A stretch of 64,000 nucleotides of DNA from Bifidobacterium pullorum DSM 20433 (GTDB lineage Bacteria; Actinomycetota; Actinomycetes; Actinomycetales; Bifidobacteriaceae), in assembly GCF_000771405.1 (NCBI RefSeq), contig NZ_JDUI01000001.1, positions 1-64,000 of the forward strand. Direction: 5' to 3'. The notes below the pieces were generated by a model. The model searched no databases and had not been told where the DNA came from. It saw nothing but the letters and a program-made list of their open reading frames with translations. Numbering within the stretch: position 1 is the stretch's first letter; the number at the start of each line of letters is the position of its first letter. Shown piece after piece: positions 1-6,952 of the stretch. A program made the translations under genes and the position numbers.

Positions 1-30
1 TCGCTGGTTCAAGCCCAGCCGCAGGAGCCA
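1..30 (+). tRNA. 3' end of a tRNA gene (partial, isotype not certain)
   Basis: Only the T arm and the 3' acceptor strand lie inside the window. A 5-bp T stem (GCTGG/CCAGC) encloses the loop TTCAAGC, followed by the acceptor strand CGCAGGA, discriminator G and an encoded CCA ending at 30. The implied 5' acceptor TCCTGCG and a G discriminator would suit tRNA-Asn, but the anticodon is outside the window, so the isotype is a guess. A perfect hairpin terminator follows directly. Confidence 0.75.
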
Positions 31-34
31 CCAC

Positions 35-62
35 AAAGCCCATCTCCTAGGAGATGGGCTTT
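35..62 (+). terminator. Rho-independent terminator of the tRNA
   Basis: A perfect 13-bp inverted repeat (AAAGCCCATCTCC / GGAGATGGGCTTT) with a 2-nt loop starts 4 nt after the tRNA CCA end. It ends in TTT on the plus strand and begins with AAA, so it could also work in the opposite direction. Confidence 0.8.
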
Positions 63-72
63 CGCATATCCC

Positions 73-120
73 GGCGGCGTGCGTGACTGCGCCGGTACCG
101 GTGCAGTCACGCACGCCGCC
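73..120. terminator. 48-bp near-perfect palindrome downstream of tsaD
   Basis: Two 18-bp arms (73-90 and 103-120) are exact reverse complements, and the 12 bp between them contain a further palindrome (CCGGTACCGG). The whole 48 bp is palindromic apart from one central mismatch. It lies 5 bp from the tsaD stop, facing the tRNA terminator, so transcription termination for the minus-strand operon is the simplest reading. There is no T-tract. Confidence 0.6.
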
Positions 121-124
121 GTAC

Positions 125-1168
125 TCACATACAAATCTTGTCCAACGACATGGCCGAATCGATCGGGAAATCGGGGGCCGAGGGGGCCACACCCGCCTCC
201 ACCAGGTTCACCCCCAGCATCGCGACCATCGCACCGTTGTCGGTGCACAGCTTGAGCTCGGGCACACGCACCTCGACACCGTGCTCGGCGCCGGCCTCCA
301 GCAGCTTGGCGCGCAACTGGGAGTTGGCGGAGAACCCGCCGCCCACAACCAGCGTACGCGAACCGTACTGCTCGCAGCCGCGCATCGCCTTCCTCGCCAG
401 CACGGTGGCCACCGAATCCGCCAGGGACGCGCACACGTCATCCACCGGGATATCCATGCCCCGGTCCTGCCGTTCCTCGATCCACCTGGCCACGGCGGTT
501 TTGACGCCGGAGAAGCTGAAATCATACGGATGCTCACGGCCGGCCTTGCCCTGCGTCAGCCCCTGCGGCACCGCGATGGCGTGCGGGTCCCCGGACTGCG
601 CGTGCCGGTCGATATGCGGGCCTCCGGGATACGGGAAGCCCAGCAGGCGGGCCACCTTGTCGAAGCACTCCCCCGCCGCGTCATCCAGTGTGGTGCCGAC
701 CACGTCGATATGCCGGGCCACATCCCCCACATGCAGCAGCGAGGTGTGGCCGCCGGAGACGATCAGGGCGAGCGTGTCGGGCGGGAACGGCCCGAACTGC
801 AGCTGGGTGACGGCGATATGCCCGATGACGTGGTTGATGCCATAGATGGGCTTGTTCGCGGCCCACGCCAATGCCTTGGCACCCGAGACGCCCACGGCCA
901 GGCACCCGGCCAGTCCGGGACCCGCCGATACCGCGATGGCGTCCACATCGTCGACGGTCATGTTCGCATCGGCCAGCGCCTTGGATACCACCGGCACGAA
1001 CGCTTCGGCGTGGGCGCGCGAGGCGATTTCGGGGATGACGCCGCCATAGCGCGCATGCTCGTCCATCGACGAGGCCACCACGTTCGACAGGAGCCGCCTG
1101 CCGCGGACCACGGCCGCGGCCGTTTCATCGCAGGTCGACTCGATGCCGAGCACCACCGGTTCACTCAT
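125..1168 (-). CDS. tsaD: tRNA N6-adenosine threonylcarbamoyltransferase TsaD
   Basis: A 347-aa protein of the Kae1/TsaD family, the catalytic subunit that transfers the threonylcarbamoyl group to A37 of ANN-decoding tRNAs in the cytoplasm. The N-terminus (GIESTCDET, residues 8-16) is the ASKHA nucleotide-binding signature, and H113-x3-H117 is the metal-binding pair. The start at 1168 is chosen because a strong GGAGGAGAACGACC ribosome site precedes it; longer in-frame starts run into rimI. It overlaps the 3' end of rimI by 8 nt and is the last gene of the comEA-to-tsaD operon, ending at a large palindrome. Length and motifs are normal for the family. Confidence 0.96.
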   Translation of the reverse strand: MSEPVVLGIESTCDETAAAVVRGRRLLSNVVASSMDEHARYGGVIPEIASRAHAEAFVPVVSKALADANMTVDDVDAIAVSAGPGLAGCLAVGVSGAKALAWAANKPIYGINHVIGHIAVTQLQFGPFPPDTLALIVSGGHTSLLHVGDVARHIDVVGTTLDDAAGECFDKVARLLGFPYPGGPHIDRHAQSGDPHAIAVPQGLTQGKAGREHPYDFSFSGVKTAVARWIEERQDRGMDIPVDDVCASLADSVATVLARKAMRGCEQYGSRTLVVGGGFSANSQLRAKLLEAGAEHGVEVRVPELKLCTDNGAMVAMLGVNLVEAGVAPSAPDFPIDSAMSLDKICM

Positions 1169-1688
1169 GGTCGTTCTCCTCCCGCTCATGCTGCGGCGCG
1201 GCGGCCGCACTCTGGAATCCGATCGTTCGAGGGGCAAGGTCGAGCGCCATCGTATAGGCGTCGACGCCTTCCGGTTGATAGTAGCGTTTGCGCAGTCCCA
1301 TCCGCTGGAATCCGTGCCGCTGGTAGAGGTTCAGCGCCGGAGTATTGTCTACGCGGACCTCGAGCAGCATGCGCCGGGCCCCTTGTTCGCGGGCCTTGCC
1401 GATCAGCGCGTCCAGCAGCTGCGTGGCGACGCCTTGCCGCTGTCTGGAGGGGTCCACGCCGATGGTCATCAGTTCGGCGTCGTCACCGTCATACCAGAAT
1501 CCGGCGTACCCGATGATGGTGGTGTGGTCGGTGTCGTCCACCGCCAGCAGATAGGTGCGTGCCGGGGCAGCGAGCTCCTGACGGACCGCCTCCCGGCTCC
1601 AGGCTCCCGACGAAAACAGGTCGCGTTCGAGTTCGGCGATGCGCGCGACGACGGCGTCACCGTCCATTGCGGCGTATTCCACGATCAT
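1161..1688 (-). CDS. rimI: Ribosomal-protein-alanine N-acetyltransferase RimI-like (GNAT)
   Basis: A 175-aa GNAT acetyltransferase. The acetyl-CoA-binding motif A is seen as VDPSRQRQGVATQLL (about residues 76-90), followed by a conserved LEVRVDNTPALNLYQRHGF segment typical of RimI. RimI acetylates the N-terminal alanine of ribosomal protein S18, and genes of this family often lie between tsaB and tsaD, as here. The ATG at 1688 overlaps the tsaB stop by one base (TGATG), so translation is probably coupled. The C-terminal 20 residues are acidic and look unconserved, and they overlap the tsaD start. The exact substrate is inferred from family and neighbours. Confidence 0.88.
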   Translation of the reverse strand: MIVEYAAMDGDAVVARIAELERDLFSSGAWSREAVRQELAAPARTYLLAVDDTDHTTIIGYAGFWYDGDDAELMTIGVDPSRQRQGVATQLLDALIGKAREQGARRMLLEVRVDNTPALNLYQRHGFQRMGLRKRYYQPEGVDAYTMALDLAPRTIGFQSAAAAPQHEREENDHE

Positions 1689-2518
1689 CAGATGCCACGC
1701 TCCGCCCCGCCATGGTGCAGCACCTGCTTGAGCGGCTTGGGCACCGACACATCCGGGCGGCGCAGATACAGCGGTTCCACCGGACGCTCGGCACCGTCCG
1801 CATGCTCCGCCGCCGCATATCGTGCGAAGAGCGCCAGCCCGTCGGCCCCGAAATCGAACGGCGTCACGTCGCCGATCACGCCGACCGCGTCGATGCCGTC
1901 CCACGACGCCGCGTATTTGCCCGCGCCATGGCCAATGATGTCGACGACGATACGCCGGTCCGGCAGTGCGTCATGCAGGTCTGCGACGGCCGCGTTCACG
2001 CGTTCGGCGATATGGTCGGGGTAGTCGATATCCATGTCGATCACCGTACGCACGCCCTGCTCGCCGTCCGCGGCGTCGGCATACAGCGCGACATACAGCT
2101 GACGACGGCGTGCGTCGTTGACGGCGAGCGTCAGCCGTACGTCATCGCCCTGCGGCGGGGTGACGACGCGTAACCCTTCGGATGCGGCGATCGATCCATC
2201 CCGCAACAGTGCGGCCAGTGCATGCTGCGGGGCGAGGATATCCTGCCCGATCAGGGTGGCGCCGGTGGCGTAGGCGATGGTTTTGGCCGCCACGATGCCG
2301 GCGCGCAATCCGGTGAACGGCGCCGGGCCGATGCCGACGACCACCGTGTCTATGTCATGTGGCCGCAGTCCGGCCTCGGCGACGGCGCGGGCGACATTGC
2401 CCTGGAGACGCTCGACATGGGTGCGCGAATCGGTTTCGATGATCGGTTCATGCCCGACGATGCCGACCGCCGACCCATACGAGGTGTCAATCACCAGTGT
2501 GCGCGCCGAATCCGCCAT
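1688..2518 (-). CDS. tsaB: tRNA threonylcarbamoyladenosine biosynthesis protein TsaB
   Basis: A 276-aa TsaB, the inactive Kae1 paralogue that forms a dimer with TsaD and docks TsaE during t6A synthesis. The N-terminal LVIDTSYGSAVGIV strand-loop-strand and the VGIGPAPFTGLRAGI segment are diagnostic. The start at 2518 has an AGGAGG site 5-6 nt upstream; the reading frame continues 13 codons further but without a better ribosome site. Mid-protein insertions (about residues 120-200) make it longer than the roughly 230-aa E. coli protein. It sits between tsaE and rimI in a continuous operon, which supports the assignment strongly. Confidence 0.93.
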   Translation of the reverse strand: MADSARTLVIDTSYGSAVGIVGHEPIIETDSRTHVERLQGNVARAVAEAGLRPHDIDTVVVGIGPAPFTGLRAGIVAAKTIAYATGATLIGQDILAPQHALAALLRDGSIAASEGLRVVTPPQGDDVRLTLAVNDARRRQLYVALYADAADGEQGVRTVIDMDIDYPDHIAERVNAAVADLHDALPDRRIVVDIIGHGAGKYAASWDGIDAVGVIGDVTPFDFGADGLALFARYAAAEHADGAERPVEPLYLRRPDVSVPKPLKQVLHHGGAERGI

Positions 2519-2579
2519 GATGCCTCCTGCCGTTGCGTTGACCATCCCACTGTACAACCCCGTGGCAACGAGGCGAAGC

Positions 2580-3137
2580 TCAGCCGACGAGCGCGGCGAT
2601 GCGGTCCGCCCAGTCGCCGCCGTACGGCGTCAGGGTCACGGTTCGGGTCCCTTCGCTAGTCGGCTGATCCGCGATGCCGCCGTCCGCCGGTCTGTCGATA
2701 TGAATCTCCAAGCGTTCCGGGGCGAGCGCGGCGATCATCTGTTCCCCCCATTCCATGAGGATCACCGTGTCGGCGCCCGGCTGGTCGAGTTCCTCGTCCA
2801 GTCCCAATGATTCCAGTTCGTCCAGCAGGCGGCCGACGATGTCCTGTCCGGGGGCGTATGCGGTTCCGCCCAGCCGGTAGGCGTCCACATGGATCAAGTG
2901 CGCATGCGTGCCGTCGTGGAACCGGCCGCCCAGTTCGCGCGCGATGGTGAAGGTCGGCGAGACGATGGGTTCCGTGATGCCCAGTCCGCGTCCGAAGCCT
3001 TGCGCGAAGGTGGTTTTCCCGGCGCCCAGCGGACCGGAGAGCAGGATGACATCGCCTCCGCGGACGATGTGTGAGATAGCTTCGCCCAGTCGGCGCATGT
3101 CGTCGGCTTCAGGCGCGGCGATGCTGACGGTGGTCAT
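2580..3137 (-). CDS. tsaE: tRNA threonylcarbamoyladenosine biosynthesis ATPase TsaE
   Basis: A 185-aa P-loop ATPase that cycles the TsaB-TsaD complex in t6A synthesis. Walker A is GPLGAGKTT at residues 35-43, and the following VSPTFTIARE segment matches the family. The ILMEWGEQM stretch corresponds to the Walker B/EW region conserved in TsaE. The ATG at 3137 overlaps the holA stop by 4 nt (ATGA), which fixes the start. A 61-nt gap to tsaB is the largest inside this operon. A mid-length linker and an extended C-terminus make it slightly longer than the roughly 150-aa E. coli form. Confidence 0.93.
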   Translation of the reverse strand: MTTVSIAAPEADDMRRLGEAISHIVRGGDVILLSGPLGAGKTTFAQGFGRGLGITEPIVSPTFTIARELGGRFHDGTHAHLIHVDAYRLGGTAYAPGQDIVGRLLDELESLGLDEELDQPGADTVILMEWGEQMIAALAPERLEIHIDRPADGGIADQPTSEGTRTVTLTPYGGDWADRIAALVG

Positions 3138-4114
3138 TGTGCGTCCCTTCCTTTCCTGCCGATCAGGATGATGGCCTGTTCCAACGCGTACACCGGGTCG
3201 CCGCCGTTGGTTTTGCTCTGTTCGTCCGCCCAGGCGAGTGTCTGGATGCAGCGTGCGAGTCCGGGTGAGGACCATCCCGACAGCTGACGCGTCGCCAGTT
3301 TGAATACATAATCGCTCTTGATGTTGGCTTCCGACCGGGCGATGGCTCCGGAGCGCACGGCCGAGGCCTTGGCCAACGTGCGCAGCTTCGACGCCAGCGC
3401 GCCGATGAGCGCGATCGGGTCGGTGCCCTGTTCGATGGCCGAGCGCATGGCGACGATGGCGTCCGCGGTGCGTCCTTCCATGGCCCGGTCGGCCACGGCG
3501 AAGCCGGTGACCTGCGGGTCGGCGGTCAGATACTGGTTGACGCGGTCGATGCCGATCGGATCGTCGTCGAAGTCGAAGCACAGTTGCTCGCACATGGCGG
3601 CCAGTTCGCCGGTTCGTTCCCCCAGGACCGCCGCCAGCTGTTGCGCGGCCAGGGGGTCGACGCGGCGATGCAGGCGTTCGAAGCGCTGCACCACGAAGTT
3701 GACTTTGGCGTCCGCCGTTTTCAGTTCGGGGATCTTCTGCTCGACGGCACCCGCTTTGACGATCTGTTCGCGGATGCGCTTGCCTTTGACGCCGCCCTCA
3801 TGCTGGCAGATCACCACGCTCGCCGTGGGGTCACCGATGGTCTGACTGCAGTATTCGGCGATCGTCTCCCCCAGCCGTTCGTCGGCGTTCTGCAGGTTCC
3901 TGACCACCACCACGGAGCTGTCCGACAGCAGCGACGGGCTGACCGCCTCCTCGAACGCGTAGCGGTCGGCCTCGGCGGCGTCGAGTTCCGTGATCGTGGC
4001 GTCGGGCCGCTCCCGCAGCGCACGGTGGCTCAGCTCGCGGACCTTCTGGTCGTTGAGGTAGCCGTCTCCGCCGACGACGATGCTCACACGGGCTTGGGAT
4101 GAGGCTTTGGGCAT
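3134..4114 (-). CDS. holA: DNA polymerase III subunit delta
   Basis: A 326-aa delta subunit of the clamp-loader complex, which opens the beta sliding clamp at replication forks. Family features seen are the N-terminal IVVGGDGYLNDQKV strand/loop, the clamp-binding helix region SLLSDSSVVVVRNL, and a C-terminal helical collar domain (residues about 205-320). The start at 4114 is chosen because GGGGAGA lies 9 nt upstream; an in-frame start 10 codons earlier would overlap comEC. It follows comEC and precedes tsaE (ATGA overlap). A holA directly after comEC is a common arrangement in Gram-positive bacteria. Confidence 0.92.
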   Translation of the reverse strand: MPKASSQARVSIVVGGDGYLNDQKVRELSHRALRERPDATITELDAAEADRYAFEEAVSPSLLSDSSVVVVRNLQNADERLGETIAEYCSQTIGDPTASVVICQHEGGVKGKRIREQIVKAGAVEQKIPELKTADAKVNFVVQRFERLHRRVDPLAAQQLAAVLGERTGELAAMCEQLCFDFDDDPIGIDRVNQYLTADPQVTGFAVADRAMEGRTADAIVAMRSAIEQGTDPIALIGALASKLRTLAKASAVRSGAIARSEANIKSDYVFKLATRQLSGWSSPGLARCIQTLAWADEQSKTNGGDPVYALEQAIILIGRKGRDAQ

Positions 4115-4147
4115 ACTGTTCAATCTCCCCGTATCACTGGACAACCG

Positions 4148-5974
4148 TCACCGCCGATGTTCGCGCGGCAAGGCCCACGTATCGAAGACCTGCGGGGTCT
4201 GGGCGAGCCACAGGCCGACCGCCGTATGCCACAGCCGCCATGGTCGCAACGGCTCGCCGTTCGGTTCGCTTCGGCCGGCGCGCACCGATCCGCGGAGCAT
4301 GAGCCGTTCCATGCCGAGCATCATGGCCACGAGGGCGCATTCCACGGCCACGATCAGCGCCATGCCGCCGACACCGCCCGCCCAGGGCAAGGTCATGCGT
4401 TCGCTGCCGCCCAGCCAGTCGGCGCACACCTGCATCATCTTGGTGCCCAGGGAGGCGACGTGCGCCAGCAGCGCGCCGATGTCCGCGCAACACCATGAGA
4501 CCAGCAGGGCGCCCAATCCGGCCATCGTCGCCGCGTCGACCACCGGGGCCACCATCAGGTTGGCCGGTATCGACAGCAGCGGTACGACCGGTTCCATCAG
4601 CACCTGCACCGGCAGCGTGAACAGCGTGGCCGCCACCGTTATGGCCATGGCCGACGCCACGCCCCGTGGCAGCACACGCTCCAATCGCGCCGACACCGAT
4701 GCCGAGATCGTCGTGATGCCCAGCACCGCGGCGCAGGACAAGGCGAAACCGAAACTGACCGACATCGACGGGTCGATGACGATCACCGCCGACGCCGTCC
4801 AGCACAACGCGCTCAACGCCTGCGATCGCCGTCCCAGCGCGGTCGCGGCCGCGCCGAACAGGCCCATGACCAACGCCCGCAGCACCGAATCCGAGGGATA
4901 CATGAGCGCCGCCAACCCCACCGCGCAGGCCGCGCTGGCGGCCGCCACCACATACCGGTGGGCCAGGAACCGTGCGCACAGCCATCGCACCACGCCTGTC
5001 ACCAGCACGAAATGCCCGCCCGACACGGCCATCAGGTGCATGATGCCCGAGCGTTGGAACCGTTCCTCCAACTGCGCGGCGTATGTGGCGTCGACCTGTT
5101 CGGCCGCATCATCGCAACGGTCGTACCATTGCGAGCCGAGCACCCCCACCGTCAGTCCCGGCACCAGCAGCCGTCCCTGGTCGGACAGGCCGCCCGTCGC
5201 CGCGAACAGCGCCTCCTGCATCCGGTTGATGGCACGCCGCCACCAGGGCGGGGCGGATAGCGGATGTCCCCCATCGCCGTCGGCGACCGTGAACGCGATG
5301 CGACGCGGCCCGAAATCATTCGGCGCCAGGGTGCCGGAGAACCGCAGACGCGCGCCATGCGCCAGTCGTCCGCAACCGCTCCCCGTGGCGTACAGGCGCG
5401 CCGATGCCCGCGAGTCGACGGCCAGGCCGTCCGCGTTCACCGCATCGACGCGGATGTCCGCCTGGCAGTCGGCGCCGAACATCGCCGAAGCGAGCACCGG
5501 GGTCGTGACGGTCACGTCGGCGACGACGGTCCGCTCGCCCTGCCGGGCCAGCGCCGACACCGGATCATGCCAATCGGCGAGATCCGCGCACCATGCGGCG
5601 TTCGCCGACAGGAGGACTCCGCAACACAGCAGCGCCGCACCGCCCGACCATGCCCGCCATCGTCGCCGGTGCAGCATCGCGACGGCCAGCGCGGCCCCTA
5701 TCAGCACGCCCGCCCCCAGCACAGCCACGACCGGCAGCGTGGGGGCGGCCGCCCCGAAACCGGACCACCCGGTGCCAGCCGACCCGGCACCAGTCGACCC
5801 GATGCCAGCCGACCCGGAACCGGCCATCGCGCGATCGGTGCCGCCATCCGTGCCCATCAGCATGGCGAATAATCGATGCGTGCCCAGACTGGCCAACCAG
5901 ATGGCCACCGCCACCGGCAGCATCCGCCAGTCGCGACTCCCCTGCTCCCGGGCCGCGTTCGCCGTCCCCGTCAT
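4148..5974 (-). CDS. comEC: ComEC/Rec2-type membrane channel protein, without metallo-beta-lactamase domain
   Basis: A 608-aa polytopic membrane protein of the ComEC family, which forms the channel for single-stranded DNA entry during natural transformation. Two N-terminal membrane segments are followed by an OB-like extracytoplasmic region (about residues 95-210) and then the Competence domain, with the recognisable segment MYPSDSVLRALVMGLFG (about 355-371) and a run of hydrophobic helices. The C-terminal metallo-beta-lactamase-like nuclease domain of longer ComEC proteins (roughly 750-800 aa) is absent; the protein ends about 60 residues after its last membrane helix. Its ATG overlaps the comEA stop by 4 nt. 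The low-complexity N-terminal Gly/Ala/Ser stretch near residue 55 is unusual. Confidence 0.88.
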   Translation of the reverse strand: MTGTANAAREQGSRDWRMLPVAVAIWLASLGTHRLFAMLMGTDGGTDRAMAGSGSAGIGSTGAGSAGTGWSGFGAAAPTLPVVAVLGAGVLIGAALAVAMLHRRRWRAWSGGAALLCCGVLLSANAAWCADLADWHDPVSALARQGERTVVADVTVTTPVLASAMFGADCQADIRVDAVNADGLAVDSRASARLYATGSGCGRLAHGARLRFSGTLAPNDFGPRRIAFTVADGDGGHPLSAPPWWRRAINRMQEALFAATGGLSDQGRLLVPGLTVGVLGSQWYDRCDDAAEQVDATYAAQLEERFQRSGIMHLMAVSGGHFVLVTGVVRWLCARFLAHRYVVAAASAACAVGLAALMYPSDSVLRALVMGLFGAAATALGRRSQALSALCWTASAVIVIDPSMSVSFGFALSCAAVLGITTISASVSARLERVLPRGVASAMAITVAATLFTLPVQVLMEPVVPLLSIPANLMVAPVVDAATMAGLGALLVSWCCADIGALLAHVASLGTKMMQVCADWLGGSERMTLPWAGGVGGMALIVAVECALVAMMLGMERLMLRGSVRAGRSEPNGEPLRPWRLWHTAVGLWLAQTPQVFDTWALPREHRR

Positions 5975-6843
5975 GGCACCGCCACCTGGTCTCGCATCTT
6001 GGCCAGCGTTTTCGGACCGATGCCGGGCACGTCCAACAATTGGTCCACGTCGGTGAACCCGCCGATCGCGTTGCGGTGGTCGATGATCCGCTGGGCGATG
6101 GCAGGCCCCACGCCGGTGATGGTGTCCAGCTGCTCCAATGTGGCGGCATTCAGGTCGACGCGCCCCTGCGCGTCGAATCCCGGCACGGGGGCCGGCGCGG
6201 CCACCCCGGTGCCGGAGGATGTGCCTGCCGCGTCCGACGTGTCCGCGACGCTTGGATCCGAGGATGTCCCCACGTCGGAGGGCTCATCGGAGCGCTCGGC
6301 ATCCTCCTCGCGGGCTTCGGCGGAGGTGGCGACGTCATCGCCGTCGCCACCGATGTCGTCGCCACCGGCAGCCCGGCCGGTTGCCTGCAGGATGGACTCG
6401 CTCTGCCGGTAGGCCACGTAATGCAATGATTGCTGGATCAGCATCGTTATGCTGGCGCACAGCGCGCAGGTCAGCAACATGATCATGATCAGCGCGTGGA
6501 TGGGACGCACCGCCAGACGGGGCTTGTCCCGCCGATGGCGGATGACCGGATCGTCCTCGGCGTCGCCGTCCCGGTCGCGGACGCCGGACAGATCGGACAG
6601 GCCCCTACGTGGCTTCGTTGCCGGGGACCGTTCGTCGGTGCAAGGCATGGCCCGCTTCCCGGAACCGACGCGCGGGACCGGCGACGGGGAGGTTCGGACC
6701 CCCACGGGAGGTCTGGGGGGATCCAGCGGCGACGGGGACGTAGCCGTTCCGCCGGCATGTAAGGTATGCGAAAGCCGCGGCCGGGGCCGGATGATCGTTT
6801 CCAGCCGTGCCGCGGCAGCCGTGTCGTCCCGCAGTGTGTGCAT
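5971..6843 (-). CDS. comEA: ComEA family helix-hairpin-helix DNA-binding protein
   Basis: A protein of up to 290 aa with an N-terminal Arg/Pro-rich cytoplasmic part, one membrane helix (about residues 116-139, LIMIMLLTCALCASITMLI), a 75-residue Asp/Glu/Ser/Gly-rich linker and a C-terminal ComEA domain. That domain holds the signature VDLNAATLEQLDTITGVGP, two helix-hairpin-helix units (TGVGPAIAQRI, PGIGPKTLAKM) and nothing after them. ComEA binds incoming double-stranded DNA at the cell surface and delivers it to ComEC. The start is not certain: ATG at 6843 has only a weak GGGCG upstream, and an alternative ATG lies at 6648. It heads the operon, separated from leuS by a terminator hairpin. Confidence 0.85.
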   Translation of the reverse strand: MHTLRDDTAAAARLETIIRPRPRLSHTLHAGGTATSPSPLDPPRPPVGVRTSPSPVPRVGSGKRAMPCTDERSPATKPRRGLSDLSGVRDRDGDAEDDPVIRHRRDKPRLAVRPIHALIMIMLLTCALCASITMLIQQSLHYVAYRQSESILQATGRAAGGDDIGGDGDDVATSAEAREEDAERSDEPSDVGTSSDPSVADTSDAAGTSSGTGVAAPAPVPGFDAQGRVDLNAATLEQLDTITGVGPAIAQRIIDHRNAIGGFTDVDQLLDVPGIGPKTLAKMRDQVAVP

Positions 6844-6902
6844 ACGCCCATCATGGGATGGACGTCGTCGGGAAATCCAGCGCGGGACGGCTATGTGGTC
6901 GA

Positions 6903-6929
6903 ACGCCTCCGGTTATCCACCGGAGGCGT
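6903..6929 (-). terminator. Hairpin terminator after leuS
   Basis: A perfect 10-bp stem (ACGCCTCCGG / CCGGAGGCGT) with a 7-nt loop lies 23 nt downstream of the leuS stop. It separates leuS from the comEA operon, which would then need its own promoter in the 6844-6900 stretch. No clear T-tract. Confidence 0.6.
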
Positions 6930-6952
6930 GTCGCGATATGGTCGTCGGGTGA

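Noticed and set aside
4080-6056. A 658-codon plus-strand frame opposite comEC
   Set aside because: Shadow of comEC: Ser/Ala/Arg/Pro-rich and no recognisable domain.
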